64,000 nucleotides of DNA from Chryseobacterium sp. POL2 (GTDB lineage Bacteria > Bacteroidota > Bacteroidia > Flavobacteriales > Weeksellaceae), in contig NZ_CP049298.1 in assembly GCF_011058315.1 (NCBI RefSeq), positions 3,179,463 to 3,243,462 of the forward strand, given 5' to 3'. Made by a program: the position numbers and the translations under genes. This document shows positions 47,283 to 56,110 of this stretch, one piece after another (position 1 is the stretch's first letter; every line of letters begins with the position of its first letter). Below the pieces are notes generated by a model. That model was given only the letters and a program-made list of their open reading frames with translations, was not told the DNA's origin and made no database searches.

Positions 47283-47402
47283 GGTAAAATGTTTAGACCT
47301 TTTGCAACCGCCTTTCAGAAGGGCTTTTGCCATGCTCTTGTTTTAAGCTGTTATTTCAAGATTTTTTACAAGTCTTACAAGCTTAATTTCTGTAAAGTTG
47401 GC

Positions 47403-48548
47403 TTATGCCTCAAAAGCTTTTTCTAAGTCAGCTATTAGATCTTCGATGTCTTCGATGCCGGCACTTAGGCGGATAAGGTCATCGGTAATGCCCAGTTCGG
47501 TACGCTTTTCCGCAGGGATAGATGCATGTGTCATCATCGCAGGATGATTGGCTAAAGATTCTACACCACCCAAAGATTCTGCTAGAGTGAAGACTTTTAA
47601 GTTTTCTAAAAACTTAACCGCTTCTTCTTTTTTTCCTGATTTAAAAGTGAAAGACACCATACCTCCAAATTCACCCATTTGCTTTTTCGCCAACTCAAAT
47701 TGTGGATGACTTGTCAAACCTGGGTAGAATACTTGGTCAACGGCAGGATGATTTGCTAAATATTCTGCTACTTTTTGTCCATTTTCGCTGTGACGTTGCA
47801 TTCTTAGAGATAATGTTTTAATTCCTCTTAAAACTAAATAGGAGTCGTGTGGTCCCAAAATTCCACCACTGGCAAATTGGATGAAGTGTAGTTGCTCGCC
47901 CAATTCTGGCGTTTTTGCAATTAATGCACCTGCCACAACATCAGAATGTCCACCCAGATATTTGGTGGCGGAGTGCATCACGATGTCTGCGCCCAAGTCC
48001 AAAGGTCTTTGGATATAAGGTGTTGCAAAGGTATTGTCAACCGCTACTAAAATATTTTTTCCTTTTACCAAATCGGTTACCGCTTTTATGTCAACCAATT
48101 TCATCAATGGATTGGTAGGCGTTTCTAACCAAATTAATTTTGTTTTGTCGGTGATGTATTGTTCGATATTGTTAACATCATCAAAATTTACAAAAGTGAA
48201 TTTTATTTGATATTTATCAAACAATCTCGTGAACATTCTGTAGGTTCCGCCGTACAAATCGTCAACAGCAATCACCTCGTCACCAGGGCTTAATAATTTT
48301 AAGACACAGTCAATCGCGGCTAATCCAGAACCGAATGCCAAACCTCTTGCGCCATTTTCGATACTTGCCAAGGCATCTTCCAGAGCCTGTCTTGTCGGGT
48401 TGGCACCTCTAGAATATTCGTAGCCCGCACGCAATTGTCCTGGACTTTTTTGTGCAAATGTTGAGGTTAAAAATACAGGGACATTTACCGATCCTGTGTG
48501 TGGTTCGTGTTGTTGACCACCATGTATAACTTTTGTATTGAATTTCAT
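47403..48548 (-). CDS. Cystathionine gamma-synthase / gamma-lyase family protein
   Basis: A 381-residue PLP enzyme of the Cys/Met metabolism family. Seen: YEYSRGANPTRQALE at the N-terminus, the PLP-stacking LYGGTYRMF, LETPTNPLMK, and the PLP lysine in SATKYLGGHSD (Lys196). The C-terminus has ESLGGVESLANHPAMMTHA. Flavobacterial relatives are annotated as cystathionine gamma-synthase or lyase; the two reactions cannot be told apart by sequence alone. A minus-strand TATCTTTG lies at 48569-48576 as a likely -7 element. Single gene. Confidence 0.88.
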   Translation of the reverse strand: MKFNTKVIHGGQQHEPHTGSVNVPVFLTSTFAQKSPGQLRAGYEYSRGANPTRQALEDALASIENGARGLAFGSGLAAIDCVLKLLSPGDEVIAVDDLYGGTYRMFTRLFDKYQIKFTFVNFDDVNNIEQYITDKTKLIWLETPTNPLMKLVDIKAVTDLVKGKNILVAVDNTFATPYIQRPLDLGADIVMHSATKYLGGHSDVVAGALIAKTPELGEQLHFIQFASGGILGPHDSYLVLRGIKTLSLRMQRHSENGQKVAEYLANHPAVDQVFYPGLTSHPQFELAKKQMGEFGGMVSFTFKSGKKEEAVKFLENLKVFTLAESLGGVESLANHPAMMTHASIPAEKRTELGITDDLIRLSAGIEDIEDLIADLEKAFEA

Positions 48549-48695
48549 TTTTAAATAAATTAAAGAGCAAAGATAATCATATTTATAAAGTTGTTTGTTT
48601 TTGTTAAATTTTAATATTTTATATAAAAAACCTTTTATTTCTCAATGATAAAACGATATATTTACGACTTACATAAATAAATCAAAATAATAGTT

Positions 48696-50159
48696 ATGAA
48701 AAGAACTTTACTGACATTGGCTCTTTTGTGCGCCACATTTGGATTCTCTCAACTTAATGACGGAAAGATCCCAAATCAGCTGCCAGAGGGCTATGTTGTA
48801 AAAACAGTGCAAGAGCCTGTTTTTCTTAAAAATCTACCAACAACCAATTGGATCGACTTTGCCGACACAAGTTGGTATAACGCTGCCCAAACAGATTTCG
48901 AAATAGCAACAGCTGCAGAACTAGCTGGTTTGGCAAAGCTTGTATTTGACGGTAATAATTTCCTAGGAAAGAATATTACACTAACACAAGATGTTGACTT
49001 ATCGACACATCTTTGGTCACCTATTGGTTATAACAATCAAAAAGCATTTTCTGGAAATTTTGATGGTACTGGCAAAACAGTGAAAAATGTACAAGTCAAT
49101 CGTTCCGATAACGGAAATTTTGTTGGGCTATTCGGACAGTTTTTTAAAGCCAAGCTTAAAAATTTAAACTTAGATGGTGCCAAAATCTTTGGAAAAGATA
49201 CTGTTGGTGCTATGATTGGGAATATCTCGACAGACAGTTATGTAGAAAATTGTCATGCGAAAAATGTTGAAATAGTTGCAACTGGTGGCAATGTTGGTGG
49301 ATTTTCGGGGGGTATTTTAATTAATTCAGAAGTTAAAAACTGTTCTGCAAAAGGCAGTGTTTCGGGTATTAACCAAATCGGAGGATTCACAGGCTCGTCA
49401 TGGGATAAAACAAAAATTTCTAATTGTTATAGTGAAGGAAGTGTAGAAGGCGAATATATCGTTGGCGGTTTCAATGGTTTTGTAACCTTTGCATTTGTAC
49501 CAAACAGAAATAACGAAATGATCAACTGTTATAGCCGTGCAAATGTGGTAGCAACATCCTTTTTAGCTGGTGGATTTCTTGGATACACGCAACAAAATGC
49601 GATTTTCAAAAATGTATATTCTACAGGGACAGTTGAGGCTCCGCAAGAATTTGGAGGATTCCTAGGCGCCGTGGGGAACACAACAGTTACAAATGCTTTT
49701 TTTGATTCTACTATCGCACCAATAGATGGCGTAGGCAAGTTTGATTTTGATGTGTTAGAGCTGGATATTACAGGCAAATCTACTGCTGATATGAAAACTT
49801 CGGATTTCAAAAATCTATTGAACGAAGCTGCTGCAGAAGGCGTTTGGTCGATAGATGCTAGCATTAATGATGGTTATCCATATCTTAATACTATTAATAT
49901 GTTGGCTGTTAATGATAATGTTAAATCAATGTCGGATATTCGTATTTATCCAAGTATGGTTGAGGCAGAACTTAATATTTCGACTGATGCTAAGCTTCTT
50001 TCTTTGGAAATTATTGATATGTCAGGCAAAACCCTGAAATCCAGTTCCGGAAAAGAGATTCAAAAAACAATGAATGTTTCGTCTTTACAGAAAGGCGTTT
50101 ATATGATTAATATTAAAACCGATAAAGATTCTAAAACGCTTAAGTTTATTAAAAAATAA
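48696..50159 (+). CDS. Secreted GLUG-repeat protein with T9SS sorting tail
   Basis: A 487-residue surface protein. Signal peptide MKRTLLTLALLCATFGFS; then, from about residue 60, a repeat region of GLUG type (FSGNFDGTGKTVKNV, NVGGFSGGILINSEVKNC, IGGFTGSSWDKTKISNCYSEG, VGGFNGF, AGGFLGYTQ) up to ~390, building a beta-helix; and a type A T9SS tail (~410-487; RIYPSMVEAELNIS). In other bacteria GLUG repeats occur in adhesins and IgA-protease-like passenger parts. No catalytic motif is seen. It stands alone, with a divergent PLP-enzyme gene upstream and a terminator behind. Confidence 0.82.
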   Translation: MKRTLLTLALLCATFGFSQLNDGKIPNQLPEGYVVKTVQEPVFLKNLPTTNWIDFADTSWYNAAQTDFEIATAAELAGLAKLVFDGNNFLGKNITLTQDVDLSTHLWSPIGYNNQKAFSGNFDGTGKTVKNVQVNRSDNGNFVGLFGQFFKAKLKNLNLDGAKIFGKDTVGAMIGNISTDSYVENCHAKNVEIVATGGNVGGFSGGILINSEVKNCSAKGSVSGINQIGGFTGSSWDKTKISNCYSEGSVEGEYIVGGFNGFVTFAFVPNRNNEMINCYSRANVVATSFLAGGFLGYTQQNAIFKNVYSTGTVEAPQEFGGFLGAVGNTTVTNAFFDSTIAPIDGVGKFDFDVLELDITGKSTADMKTSDFKNLLNEAAAEGVWSIDASINDGYPYLNTINMLAVNDNVKSMSDIRIYPSMVEAELNISTDAKLLSLEIIDMSGKTLKSSSGKEIQKTMNVSSLQKGVYMINIKTDKDSKTLKFIKK

Positions 50160-50179
50160 ATGTGCAAATATTAATATAA

Positions 50180-50213
50180 AAGTTCGGCGACAAATATATT
50201 TGTCGCCGAACTT
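50180..50213. terminator. Perfect 16-bp palindrome between convergent genes
   Basis: Left arm 50180-50195 (AAGTTCGGCGACAAAT), loop AT, right arm 50198-50213. It can end both the T9SS gene and gldC, though T tails are weak. Confidence 0.78.
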
Positions 50214-50217
50214 ATTA

Positions 50218-50544
50218 TTACATCTTAATAGCAGACTTCACTGCAAATTCTTCTGCAACTTCGCCGAGCCATTCGGCAACATCATCTTCGCCCGTTGCGC
50301 GTTGATAGGTGTGGCCTAGCGAAACAAGTATCTGGTGGAAAAATTGTTTCATGTGATCCACTTGCATATCTTTTGTCCAAAGGTCAATACGAAGTGCTTC
50401 TTTAGCATTGTCGTCCCAAACCGAAATCATAGTTGCTTTTGTCTCTTGTGCGTTAACGCCGCCATCTTCGGCATTCCAAGTCATTTTTTCAGGAACATGA
50501 TTTTCGTCTAGTTCGACATTTATCGTTATTTGGGTCTTTCTCAT
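50218..50544 (-). CDS. gldC: Gliding motility protein GldC
   Basis: A 108-residue soluble protein. The start TQITINVELDENHVPEKMTW and the segments EALRIDLWTKDMQVDHMK and FHQILVSLGHTYQRATG are characteristic of GldC, which in Flavobacterium johnsoniae accompanies GldB and improves gliding but is not strictly required. It is encoded nine bases after gldB on the same strand, the canonical order. This arrangement supports the assignment to gliding/T9SS-bearing Bacteroidota, although some relatives with these genes do not glide. Confidence 0.9.
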   Translation of the reverse strand: MRKTQITINVELDENHVPEKMTWNAEDGGVNAQETKATMISVWDDNAKEALRIDLWTKDMQVDHMKQFFHQILVSLGHTYQRATGEDDVAEWLGEVAEEFAVKSAIKM

Positions 50545-50553
50545 TGTATATAA

Positions 50554-51549
50554 TTATTTAATTTCTTTAGGTTTATAGCCAGAAGCGTTGAATATTTCGG
50601 TGGCATTTTTTTTCAAAAACTCAGGGATTTTTACATTTGGATTTTTAGCTAAATAGTCGCGGCAAATTTGCCAGCCAATCCACACACCAACTTGTGGCGA
50701 ACTCTCGTTGTCAATTTCGGTATAGAATTTTGAAAACGGCCCAGGCTGTATAAATCGAGAAGCCAACTCTGGATCAGAATTAAAAAGATAATCGTTCTCT
50801 ACAAAGTAATTCCAAATGTTAAACTCGTTAGCGATATTCCATTCTTCCTGCTCTTTGGTATAATTCATTTTTAAAAAATCGGGCGTGTCGGGTAGAAAAA
50901 TATCTTGCAAAATCTGGATTTTCCCATTGTACACCAACTCGTCTATGAATTTCTGCTCCGTAGGGCGTCGTTGCACCATTTGTTCTGCAAAAGATAAAGA
51001 TACTTTCGGGACAATATTACTAGGATTCATGGATTTCTGAATGTAAAAATCAATTCCACTGTAGGCTTTATTTTTATCACCCATAAAAGCAGAAATGTCG
51101 ATGAATAGAAAGTTTTCTTCGGGTTTATAAAAAATAGGATTCAGAATGCTATCGTAATAAACTGCGGTTGAATAAAGAAAAACTTTTGGCGCTTTGAAGC
51201 TTGGAAAATAAGTTTTGATGTGCGAAAATAGATTGGCTAAATCTTTATTAAGCTTGTTAACATCAATTTTGGAAATCGCTTCTTTGTAGATGGCAACTTC
51301 ATGTTCATCCTTTCTTCTTTCCGCAAAATCCTTATCAGCCACACTACCTTGGAACCAAGGATATTCTTTTTTGAAATCTTCCAAAGGATAGTTTTCGTCA
51401 TAGAATTTTCCAGAAATGTCAACCATGTCAACCTTCGCGATAGGATTTTTAACCTCAACTTCCCACTGCGGTTTTTCAGTTTCTTTTTTACAAGAATTGG
51501 TCATTATAACCAATGCCAAAACCGACAGACTTGCTATTATTTTTTTCAT
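50554..51549 (-). CDS. gldB: Gliding motility lipoprotein GldB
   Basis: A 331-residue lipoprotein required for gliding and T9SS function in F. johnsoniae. I start it at ATG 51549, which gives the lipoprotein signal MKKIIASLSVLALVIMTNSC (Cys20); a longer frame adds only four residues. Family signatures: FYDENYPLEDFKKEYPWF, FPSFKAPKVFLYS, and the VGVWIGWQICRDYL motif near the end, which resembles zinc-protease-like DUF2268 relatives. It forms an operon with gldC. Confidence 0.92.
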   Translation of the reverse strand: MKKIIASLSVLALVIMTNSCKKETEKPQWEVEVKNPIAKVDMVDISGKFYDENYPLEDFKKEYPWFQGSVADKDFAERRKDEHEVAIYKEAISKIDVNKLNKDLANLFSHIKTYFPSFKAPKVFLYSTAVYYDSILNPIFYKPEENFLFIDISAFMGDKNKAYSGIDFYIQKSMNPSNIVPKVSLSFAEQMVQRRPTEQKFIDELVYNGKIQILQDIFLPDTPDFLKMNYTKEQEEWNIANEFNIWNYFVENDYLFNSDPELASRFIQPGPFSKFYTEIDNESSPQVGVWIGWQICRDYLAKNPNVKIPEFLKKNATEIFNASGYKPKEIK

Positions 51550-51661
51550 GCAAACATTCATTTATAAATTTCTTTTAAAAATTAAAGCTTCTCCCAAGTC
51601 TGCTCGGAAAATTATCTTTAATTTTACCTTAGAAATTCAAACTACAAAAATAAGAATTTTA

Positions 51662-52210
51662 ATGATGCTCAAAGCCTTCGAAACCGAAAGATTATTACTA
51701 AGACCTTTAGAAGAATCTGATGCTGCCCGACTGTTTCTGTTGGATAGCAATCCCGAAGTCATGAAATATGTTGGCGTGGATACTTTGTCCAAAGAAGAAG
51801 AATCTCTGGAAGTTATCCGAATGATCAGAAAACAATATGATGATTTCGGAGTTGGGCGCTACGCGGTTGTTGAGAAAAATACAGGACTTCTTATCGGTTG
51901 GTCTGGTCTTAAATTTAATAATAACAGCGTTAATGAGCATCAAGATTTTTATGAGTTGGGTTATCGTTTTCTACCAGAATATTGGGGAAAAGGCTATGCT
52001 AGCGAATCTGCCGTTGCTTTTATAAAAGCTTTTTTTACAGTTTTAAAGAAAGGAAATCTCTACGCTTATGCCCATTCGGAAAATGAGGCTTCCAAGCATG
52101 TTCTTCGCAAACTTGGTTTTAATGAAATAGGGACATTCGACGAGCCAGACGGAAAATGCTTTTGGTACGAGATGACGCCTGCGGATTTCAAAATTCAATA
52201 TTTTAAATAA
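51662..52210 (+). CDS. GNAT family N-acetyltransferase (RimJ/RimL type)
   Basis: A 182-residue acetyltransferase. The start FETERLLLRPLEESDAARLF is the usual RimJ/RimL N-terminus; the acetyl-CoA loop is PEYWGKGYASESAVAFIKA and the C-terminal motif is NEASKHVLRKLGF. I start at ATG 51662; the open frame runs upstream, antisense to gldB, without conserved sequence. The substrate is unknown (ribosomal protein, spermidine or antibiotic are possibilities in the family). nadE follows after ten bases. Confidence 0.88.
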   Translation: MMLKAFETERLLLRPLEESDAARLFLLDSNPEVMKYVGVDTLSKEEESLEVIRMIRKQYDDFGVGRYAVVEKNTGLLIGWSGLKFNNNSVNEHQDFYELGYRFLPEYWGKGYASESAVAFIKAFFTVLKKGNLYAYAHSENEASKHVLRKLGFNEIGTFDEPDGKCFWYEMTPADFKIQYFK

Positions 52211-52220
52211 ATTTAAATTC

Positions 52221-53012
52221 ATGCAATCAGAAAAAATAATAGATTACATTGTTAACTGGCTAAAACATTATGCCCAAAAATCTGGAATGAAAGGTTTTGT
52301 TATCGGTATTTCTGGCGGAATAGATTCTGCCGTTGTATCGAAATTAGCCGCGAAAACCGGAATGAAAACTTTGCTCTTGGAAATGCCAATTCACCAAAAA
52401 GAAGATCAAGTCAATCGTGCGCAAGATCACATCCAGAATTTGACATCTCAATTCTCGAATGTTGAAGCTTTTCGTGTGGATTTGACGCCGACTTTTGATG
52501 TTTTTCACAATACCGTTGACGTTGCTGATGCCGATTTTCCTGCTGAACAATTGGCTTTAGCTAATTCGCGCGCGCGTCTTAGAATGCTGACTTTGTATTA
52601 TTATGGACAAATTCATGGACTTTTGGTAACGGGAACAGGAAACAAAGTTGAGGATTTTGGCGTTGGATTTTTTACAAAATATGGCGACGGCGGCGTTGAC
52701 ATTTCGCCGATTGCAGATTTGTACAAAACCCAAGTTTATGAATTGGCAAAACATCTGGACATTATCGAAAGTATCCAAAAAGCCGTCCCGACAGATGGAC
52801 TTTGGGAAGTTGAAAGAACAGATGAACAGCAGATTGGTGCAACATATCCAGAACTAGAATGGGCGATGGAGCAGAATCAAAATTTAAAACCCGAAGATTT
52901 TGAAGGGCGTCAACGTGAAGTATTTGCCATTTACCAAAGAATGCATCGTGCAACTTTACATAAAATAAATCCAATTCCGGTTTGCGACATTCCAGAGGAT
53001 TTAAAATCTTAA
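52221..53012 (+). CDS. nadE: NH3-dependent NAD+ synthetase
   Basis: A 263-residue enzyme for the last step of NAD synthesis, the amidation of deamido-NAD with ammonia and ATP. Seen: the PP-loop SGGIDSAVVSKLA (31-43), GTGNKVEDFGVGFFTKYGDGG, and DISPIADLYKTQVYELA. No glutaminase domain is present, so it is the ammonia-dependent form. It is one of a run of six closely spaced plus-strand genes (51662-54872), probably one transcript. Confidence 0.95.
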   Translation: MQSEKIIDYIVNWLKHYAQKSGMKGFVIGISGGIDSAVVSKLAAKTGMKTLLLEMPIHQKEDQVNRAQDHIQNLTSQFSNVEAFRVDLTPTFDVFHNTVDVADADFPAEQLALANSRARLRMLTLYYYGQIHGLLVTGTGNKVEDFGVGFFTKYGDGGVDISPIADLYKTQVYELAKHLDIIESIQKAVPTDGLWEVERTDEQQIGATYPELEWAMEQNQNLKPEDFEGRQREVFAIYQRMHRATLHKINPIPVCDIPEDLKS

Positions 53013-53021
53013 TTTAACTGA

Positions 53022-53591
53022 ATGAATCCAAAACTAAAAACATTTCTATTCTTTATAATTGGAGCTTTTGCAGGCATCACGACGATGTATTTGATAAAGC
53101 CACCACAATCTTACGATAAAAACGAAACGGTAAAAACTGAACAACAACAACAAAAAGTTGGTGTTAATCAAAAAGAAATTAAAAATCAGTTTCAGAAATA
53201 TCAAAAATCTGATGCCGATTCGTTAAGCCAGGCGGAAGAATTTGCCTATAAAGATAAATCGATTGATGATTTGACGGAAGAAAAATTAGTCATCGATTAT
53301 CTAAAAAAACACCACAAACTTCCACATTATTACATCATTAAAAAAGAAGCTAAAAAACAAGGCTGGGAGCCGAGCTCTGGTAATCTTTGTGATGTTTTGC
53401 CGGGACGAGCAATTGGTGGCGACAAGTTCAGTAACCGCGAGAAAAAACTGCCTTCCCGAAACGGAAGAATCTATTACGAAGCCGATGTTAACTACGACTG
53501 CGGACATCGCGATGCCGACCGACTGGTGTACAGCAATGATGGATTGATCTTCTTAACACACGACCATTATAAAACTTTTGAACAACGATAA
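53022..53591 (+). CDS. Barnase-type ribonuclease with N-terminal membrane anchor
   Basis: A 189-residue protein. Residues ~7-25 form a hydrophobic anchor (FLFFIIGAFAGITTMYLI), followed by a charged linker (~30-90), and then a complete microbial ribonuclease domain (~88-189) aligned with barnase: the base-binding IGGDKFSNRE, catalytic Glu153 in YYEADVNY, Arg163 and Arg167 (GHRDADRL) and the general acid His182 in HDHYKTF; Lys107 takes the place of barnase Lys27. It cleaves RNA after guanine. The next gene encodes its inhibitor barstar. The anchor suggests export to the periplasm or surface rather than simple secretion. Confidence 0.9.
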   Translation: MNPKLKTFLFFIIGAFAGITTMYLIKPPQSYDKNETVKTEQQQQKVGVNQKEIKNQFQKYQKSDADSLSQAEEFAYKDKSIDDLTEEKLVIDYLKKHHKLPHYYIIKKEAKKQGWEPSSGNLCDVLPGRAIGGDKFSNREKKLPSRNGRIYYEADVNYDCGHRDADRLVYSNDGLIFLTHDHYKTFEQR

Positions 53592-53594
53592 TTT

Positions 53595-53915
53595 ATGGAA
53601 AATAATATATACATAGACTTTGTAGAACTTGGCGACTACGAAGACTTTTATGAAGTTTTAAAAACGAAATTGCCTTTGCCAGATTATTTTGGTGATAACC
53701 TTGATGCACTTTTCGATATTATTTCAGGAGAGTTAACAATGCCTTTACACATCGAATTTGTAAATTTAAGTGTGGATCAATTGGAAACTTTTGATGAGCT
53801 AATTACAACTTTGGAAGATGCAGAAGAAGAGGTGGAAGGTTTTACGTTTAGCTATTTTTTAGAACAGTTTGAGGATGATGAGGATGGCGATTTAGAAGAC
53901 GATTTAACAGATTAA
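53595..53915 (+). CDS. Barstar family ribonuclease inhibitor
   Basis: A 106-residue cytoplasmic protein. Its LPLPDYFGDNLDALFD segment matches the barnase-binding helix of barstar: Tyr31, Asp37 and Asp41 correspond to Tyr29, Asp35 and Asp39. The C-terminal tail (FEDDEDGDLEDDLTD) is an unusually acidic extension. It starts three bases after the ribonuclease stop, so inhibitor and enzyme are made together, as expected if the inhibitor protects the cell before export. Confidence 0.9.
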   Translation: MENNIYIDFVELGDYEDFYEVLKTKLPLPDYFGDNLDALFDIISGELTMPLHIEFVNLSVDQLETFDELITTLEDAEEEVEGFTFSYFLEQFEDDEDGDLEDDLTD

Positions 53916-53916
53916 T

Positions 53917-54360
53917 ATGATAAGAAAAGCCCAATTAGACGATCTGGATCAACTGGTGATTTTGTTTAATAATTACAGAAAATTTTATGGAAAAGCTTCT
54001 GATATAGAGTCCGCAAAAGATTTTCTGAAAGCACGAATTTCTAAACAAGAATCCGTAATTTTTGTGGCAGAATATGAAGGTAATTTAAGAGGCTTTGTAC
54101 AATTGTTTCCAATTTTTTCTTCTACAAGAATGAAAAAATATTGGTTGTTAAATGATCTTTTTGTTGATGAAAACTCTAGAGGACGTCAATTTTCTAAAGC
54201 CTTAATCGAAGCAGCCAAACAACTCTGCATTGATACAGAATCTTGCGGAATGCTTTTAGAAACTGGAAAAACGAACAATGTTGGAAATCGTTTATATCCA
54301 GCTTGCGGTTTCAAATTGTATGATGAGGTTAACTTTTATGAATGGACAAATCCCCAATAA
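53917..54360 (+). CDS. GNAT family N-acetyltransferase
   Basis: A 147-residue single-domain acetyltransferase. The N-terminal IRKAQLDDLDQLVILFNNYRKFYG is followed by the motif A loop DENSRGRQFSKALIEAAK and, at the C-terminus, NVGNRLYPACGFKLYDEVNFYEW. Part of motif A is non-canonical (RGRQFS instead of RxxGxG), but the fold is clear. It starts one base after the barstar stop codon. Substrate unknown. Confidence 0.85.
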   Translation: MIRKAQLDDLDQLVILFNNYRKFYGKASDIESAKDFLKARISKQESVIFVAEYEGNLRGFVQLFPIFSSTRMKKYWLLNDLFVDENSRGRQFSKALIEAAKQLCIDTESCGMLLETGKTNNVGNRLYPACGFKLYDEVNFYEWTNPQ

Positions 54361-54368
54361 TATATAAA

Positions 54369-54872
54369 ATGACAGATTTTGAAAAATACATTCAAGCTTA
54401 TTTAGATCTTGTTCCTTCCGAAAATTGGATTGAAGAAATGGATTTTGCAGGAGCAAAAACTTTTGAGTTTTATAGTCAATTATCAGAAGAGCAAAGTCTT
54501 TTTGCGTATGATGAAGGCAAATGGTCGCTGAAAGAATTGTTGCAACATTTGATAGATACAGAAAGGGTTTTTAATTATCGTGCATTGACTTTCGCGCGCC
54601 AAGATAAAGTGGAGCTTCCTGGTTTTGATGAAGAATTATGGGCAAAAAATTCCGAAGCTAATGATCGCGCTTTGGAAAGTCTAATCGATGAATTTTCGTT
54701 TGTTAGAAAAGCAAATGTTTTATTTTTTGAAGGTCTTTCGGATGAGGCTTTGTCACAAACAGGTCTTGCCAACGGAAATTCGATACAAGTGGAAACCATA
54801 GGAAAACTGATTGTTGGACACAATATTCATCATCTTAATATTATCAAAGAGCGTTATGCGCCAAAAATGTAG
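54369..54872 (+). CDS. DinB-family protein (putative metal-dependent hydrolase)
   Basis: A 167-residue four-helix-bundle protein. The three metal-binding histidines are visible: one in KELLQHLIDTERVFNYRAL and an HxxxH pair in IVGHNIHHLNIIKERY. The DinB/YfiT superfamily includes thiol transferases and bacillithiol enzymes; its role here is unknown. I start at ATG 54369 (MTDFEKYI), eight bases after the acetyltransferase stop; an alternative ATG at 54342 would overlap that gene. It ends two bases from the convergent AcpH-like gene. Confidence 0.82.
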   Translation: MTDFEKYIQAYLDLVPSENWIEEMDFAGAKTFEFYSQLSEEQSLFAYDEGKWSLKELLQHLIDTERVFNYRALTFARQDKVELPGFDEELWAKNSEANDRALESLIDEFSFVRKANVLFFEGLSDEALSQTGLANGNSIQVETIGKLIVGHNIHHLNIIKERYAPKM

Positions 54873-54874
54873 GA

Positions 54875-55447
54875 TTAATTGTTAACTTCAAAAGTTTTCA
54901 AATAAGCTTTAATATCGGGAAAGAAAATATCAAATTCATTCCCGATTTCTTTTTTGTTGTCCAAAAAAACTTGAAAAACAGGTAAATCTTTATCCAGATA
55001 TTGTGCTTTGTTCAAGACATTCTGAATACTGAATTTGATGCCCCAGTCTTGTCGATAATTGTACAGCCAATTGTCTTCTTCCATTTTAATTAGCATTCTT
55101 TTAAAATTTTCAGGAAGCCATTCTTCGTGATCCCAAAGAGTTTTATAAACTTTTTTTGAATGCTCTAACAGTAGGTTTTCTTTCATGGAATGTGCAACAT
55201 AAAAATCAAAAGCGACATCTACAAAAGCGCCAGCATATAATCTTACCAAGGGACTAAAGATCTTTTTTGCGGCAGAAACTGCGGGATGCGTATCTGTGAA
55301 ACTGTCAATCGCACGATGTAGTTTTATTCCTTCCTGGATTTCTAAAGGGAAATTCTTGCGTTCATTGTTTTTAATGAAATCAGCAATCATATTACCCACG
55401 AGTTGCCCGTCGATAAAGGAAAAATAGGAATGTGCGAGGTAATTCAT
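54875..55447 (-). CDS. Acyl carrier protein phosphodiesterase family protein
   Basis: A 190-residue AcpH-like protein with MNYLAHSYFSF...LVGNMIADFIK at the N-terminus, the GIKLHRAIDSFTDTHPAV motif and the Asp/His-rich GAFVDVAFDFYVAHS, all family hallmarks of an HD-like phosphodiesterase. AcpH removes 4'-phosphopantetheine from ACP in E. coli; distant relatives may act on other phosphodiesters. The gene is followed, on the upstream side, by the palindrome flanking the transposase. Confidence 0.82.
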   Translation of the reverse strand: MNYLAHSYFSFIDGQLVGNMIADFIKNNERKNFPLEIQEGIKLHRAIDSFTDTHPAVSAAKKIFSPLVRLYAGAFVDVAFDFYVAHSMKENLLLEHSKKVYKTLWDHEEWLPENFKRMLIKMEEDNWLYNYRQDWGIKFSIQNVLNKAQYLDKDLPVFQVFLDNKKEIGNEFDIFFPDIKAYLKTFEVNN

Positions 55448-55470
55448 GGGCTTTTGTGTTCGTATTTGGA

Positions 55471-55503
55471 AGCGTTGTTAGGGCTCAAAGCCCTAACAAC
55501 GCT
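55471..55503 (+). repeat. 33-bp REP-like palindrome, copy 1
   Basis: AGCGTTGTTAGGGCT-CAA-AGCCCTAACAACGCT, a perfect 15-bp stem with loop CAA. It is preceded by TTGGA, as is copy 2. Seven bases separate it from the transposase gene's 3' end. Confidence 0.92.
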
Positions 55504-55509
55504 CAGTAA

Positions 55510-56088
55510 TTAATAATTTTTAAAGTTGAGATTAGCATAACTAAAATTTTCGATATCTTCAAATAAGGAAATGACTTTTTCTGTGTCTATAAGTAATGAG
55601 GTTTTATTTAAAATTTCTAAAAAAGAAGAATATGGGTAACTTATTATATCGTCTGAAATATTATGTTTTTTAGGATTGTTATGGATGTATTGAATGCTAT
55701 TGATAAGATGATCTTGCGTTTTTAATAGTTTTCTTCGAAATGGCAATTCAAATAGTTTTCCTGTCCGAAGCTCTTGTTTGTTAATTGCTTGTGTATAGCT
55801 ATTAAACGTATTTGAGAATTTTTGACTGATAATTTTCGAAATATCAAAAGACTCGTTGTTATTTTTCTGTCGAATTTCTTTTTCAGATTTTGTTTTAATA
55901 AGTAAGTGGAAGTGATTACTGGCTAAACAATATACATAAATTTCTGCTGTTGTAGAAATTTTTTCTTTTAATAACTTCAAAAAGTAAAAGTAATTTTTTG
56001 GCAAGAAAAAGATTTTTTCACCATTTATACCACGATTATAAATATGATAAAAAGAATCGGTGTCCAAAGGGTATACGTTTGTTTTCAT
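55510..56088 (-). CDS. REP-associated tyrosine transposase (RAYT, Y1/HUH family)
   Basis: A 192-residue single-strand DNA nuclease of the IS200/IS605-like Y1 family. Seen: the N-terminal SFYHIYNRGINGEKIFF, the HUH motif in SNHFHLLIKT (His59, His61), and the catalytic Tyr134 in IQYIHNNPKK. Such enzymes bind and cleave REP palindromes and are thought to spread them. Two identical 33-bp palindromes flank this gene, one 7 bases from its stop and one 22 bases upstream of its start. No other transposon ends are seen, so it is a domesticated-type RAYT rather than a full IS. Confidence 0.9.
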   Translation of the reverse strand: MKTNVYPLDTDSFYHIYNRGINGEKIFFLPKNYFYFLKLLKEKISTTAEIYVYCLASNHFHLLIKTKSEKEIRQKNNNESFDISKIISQKFSNTFNSYTQAINKQELRTGKLFELPFRRKLLKTQDHLINSIQYIHNNPKKHNISDDIISYPYSSFLEILNKTSLLIDTEKVISLFEDIENFSYANLNFKNY

Positions 56089-56110
56089 CTTTTTTGTTTT
56101 GTGTTTTGGA

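Larger units (their letters stand above)
47105..47402. other. Intergenic region with several hairpins between convergent genes
   Basis: No gene. It contains a strong terminator (47136-47170) and a set of overlapping inverted repeats (47221-47282). Confidence 0.7.

Noticed and set aside
51416..51661. The upstream extension of the acetyltransferase frame over gldB
   Set aside because: It is antisense to gldB and the extra residues match no acetyltransferase. The ATG at 51662 gives the family N-terminus.
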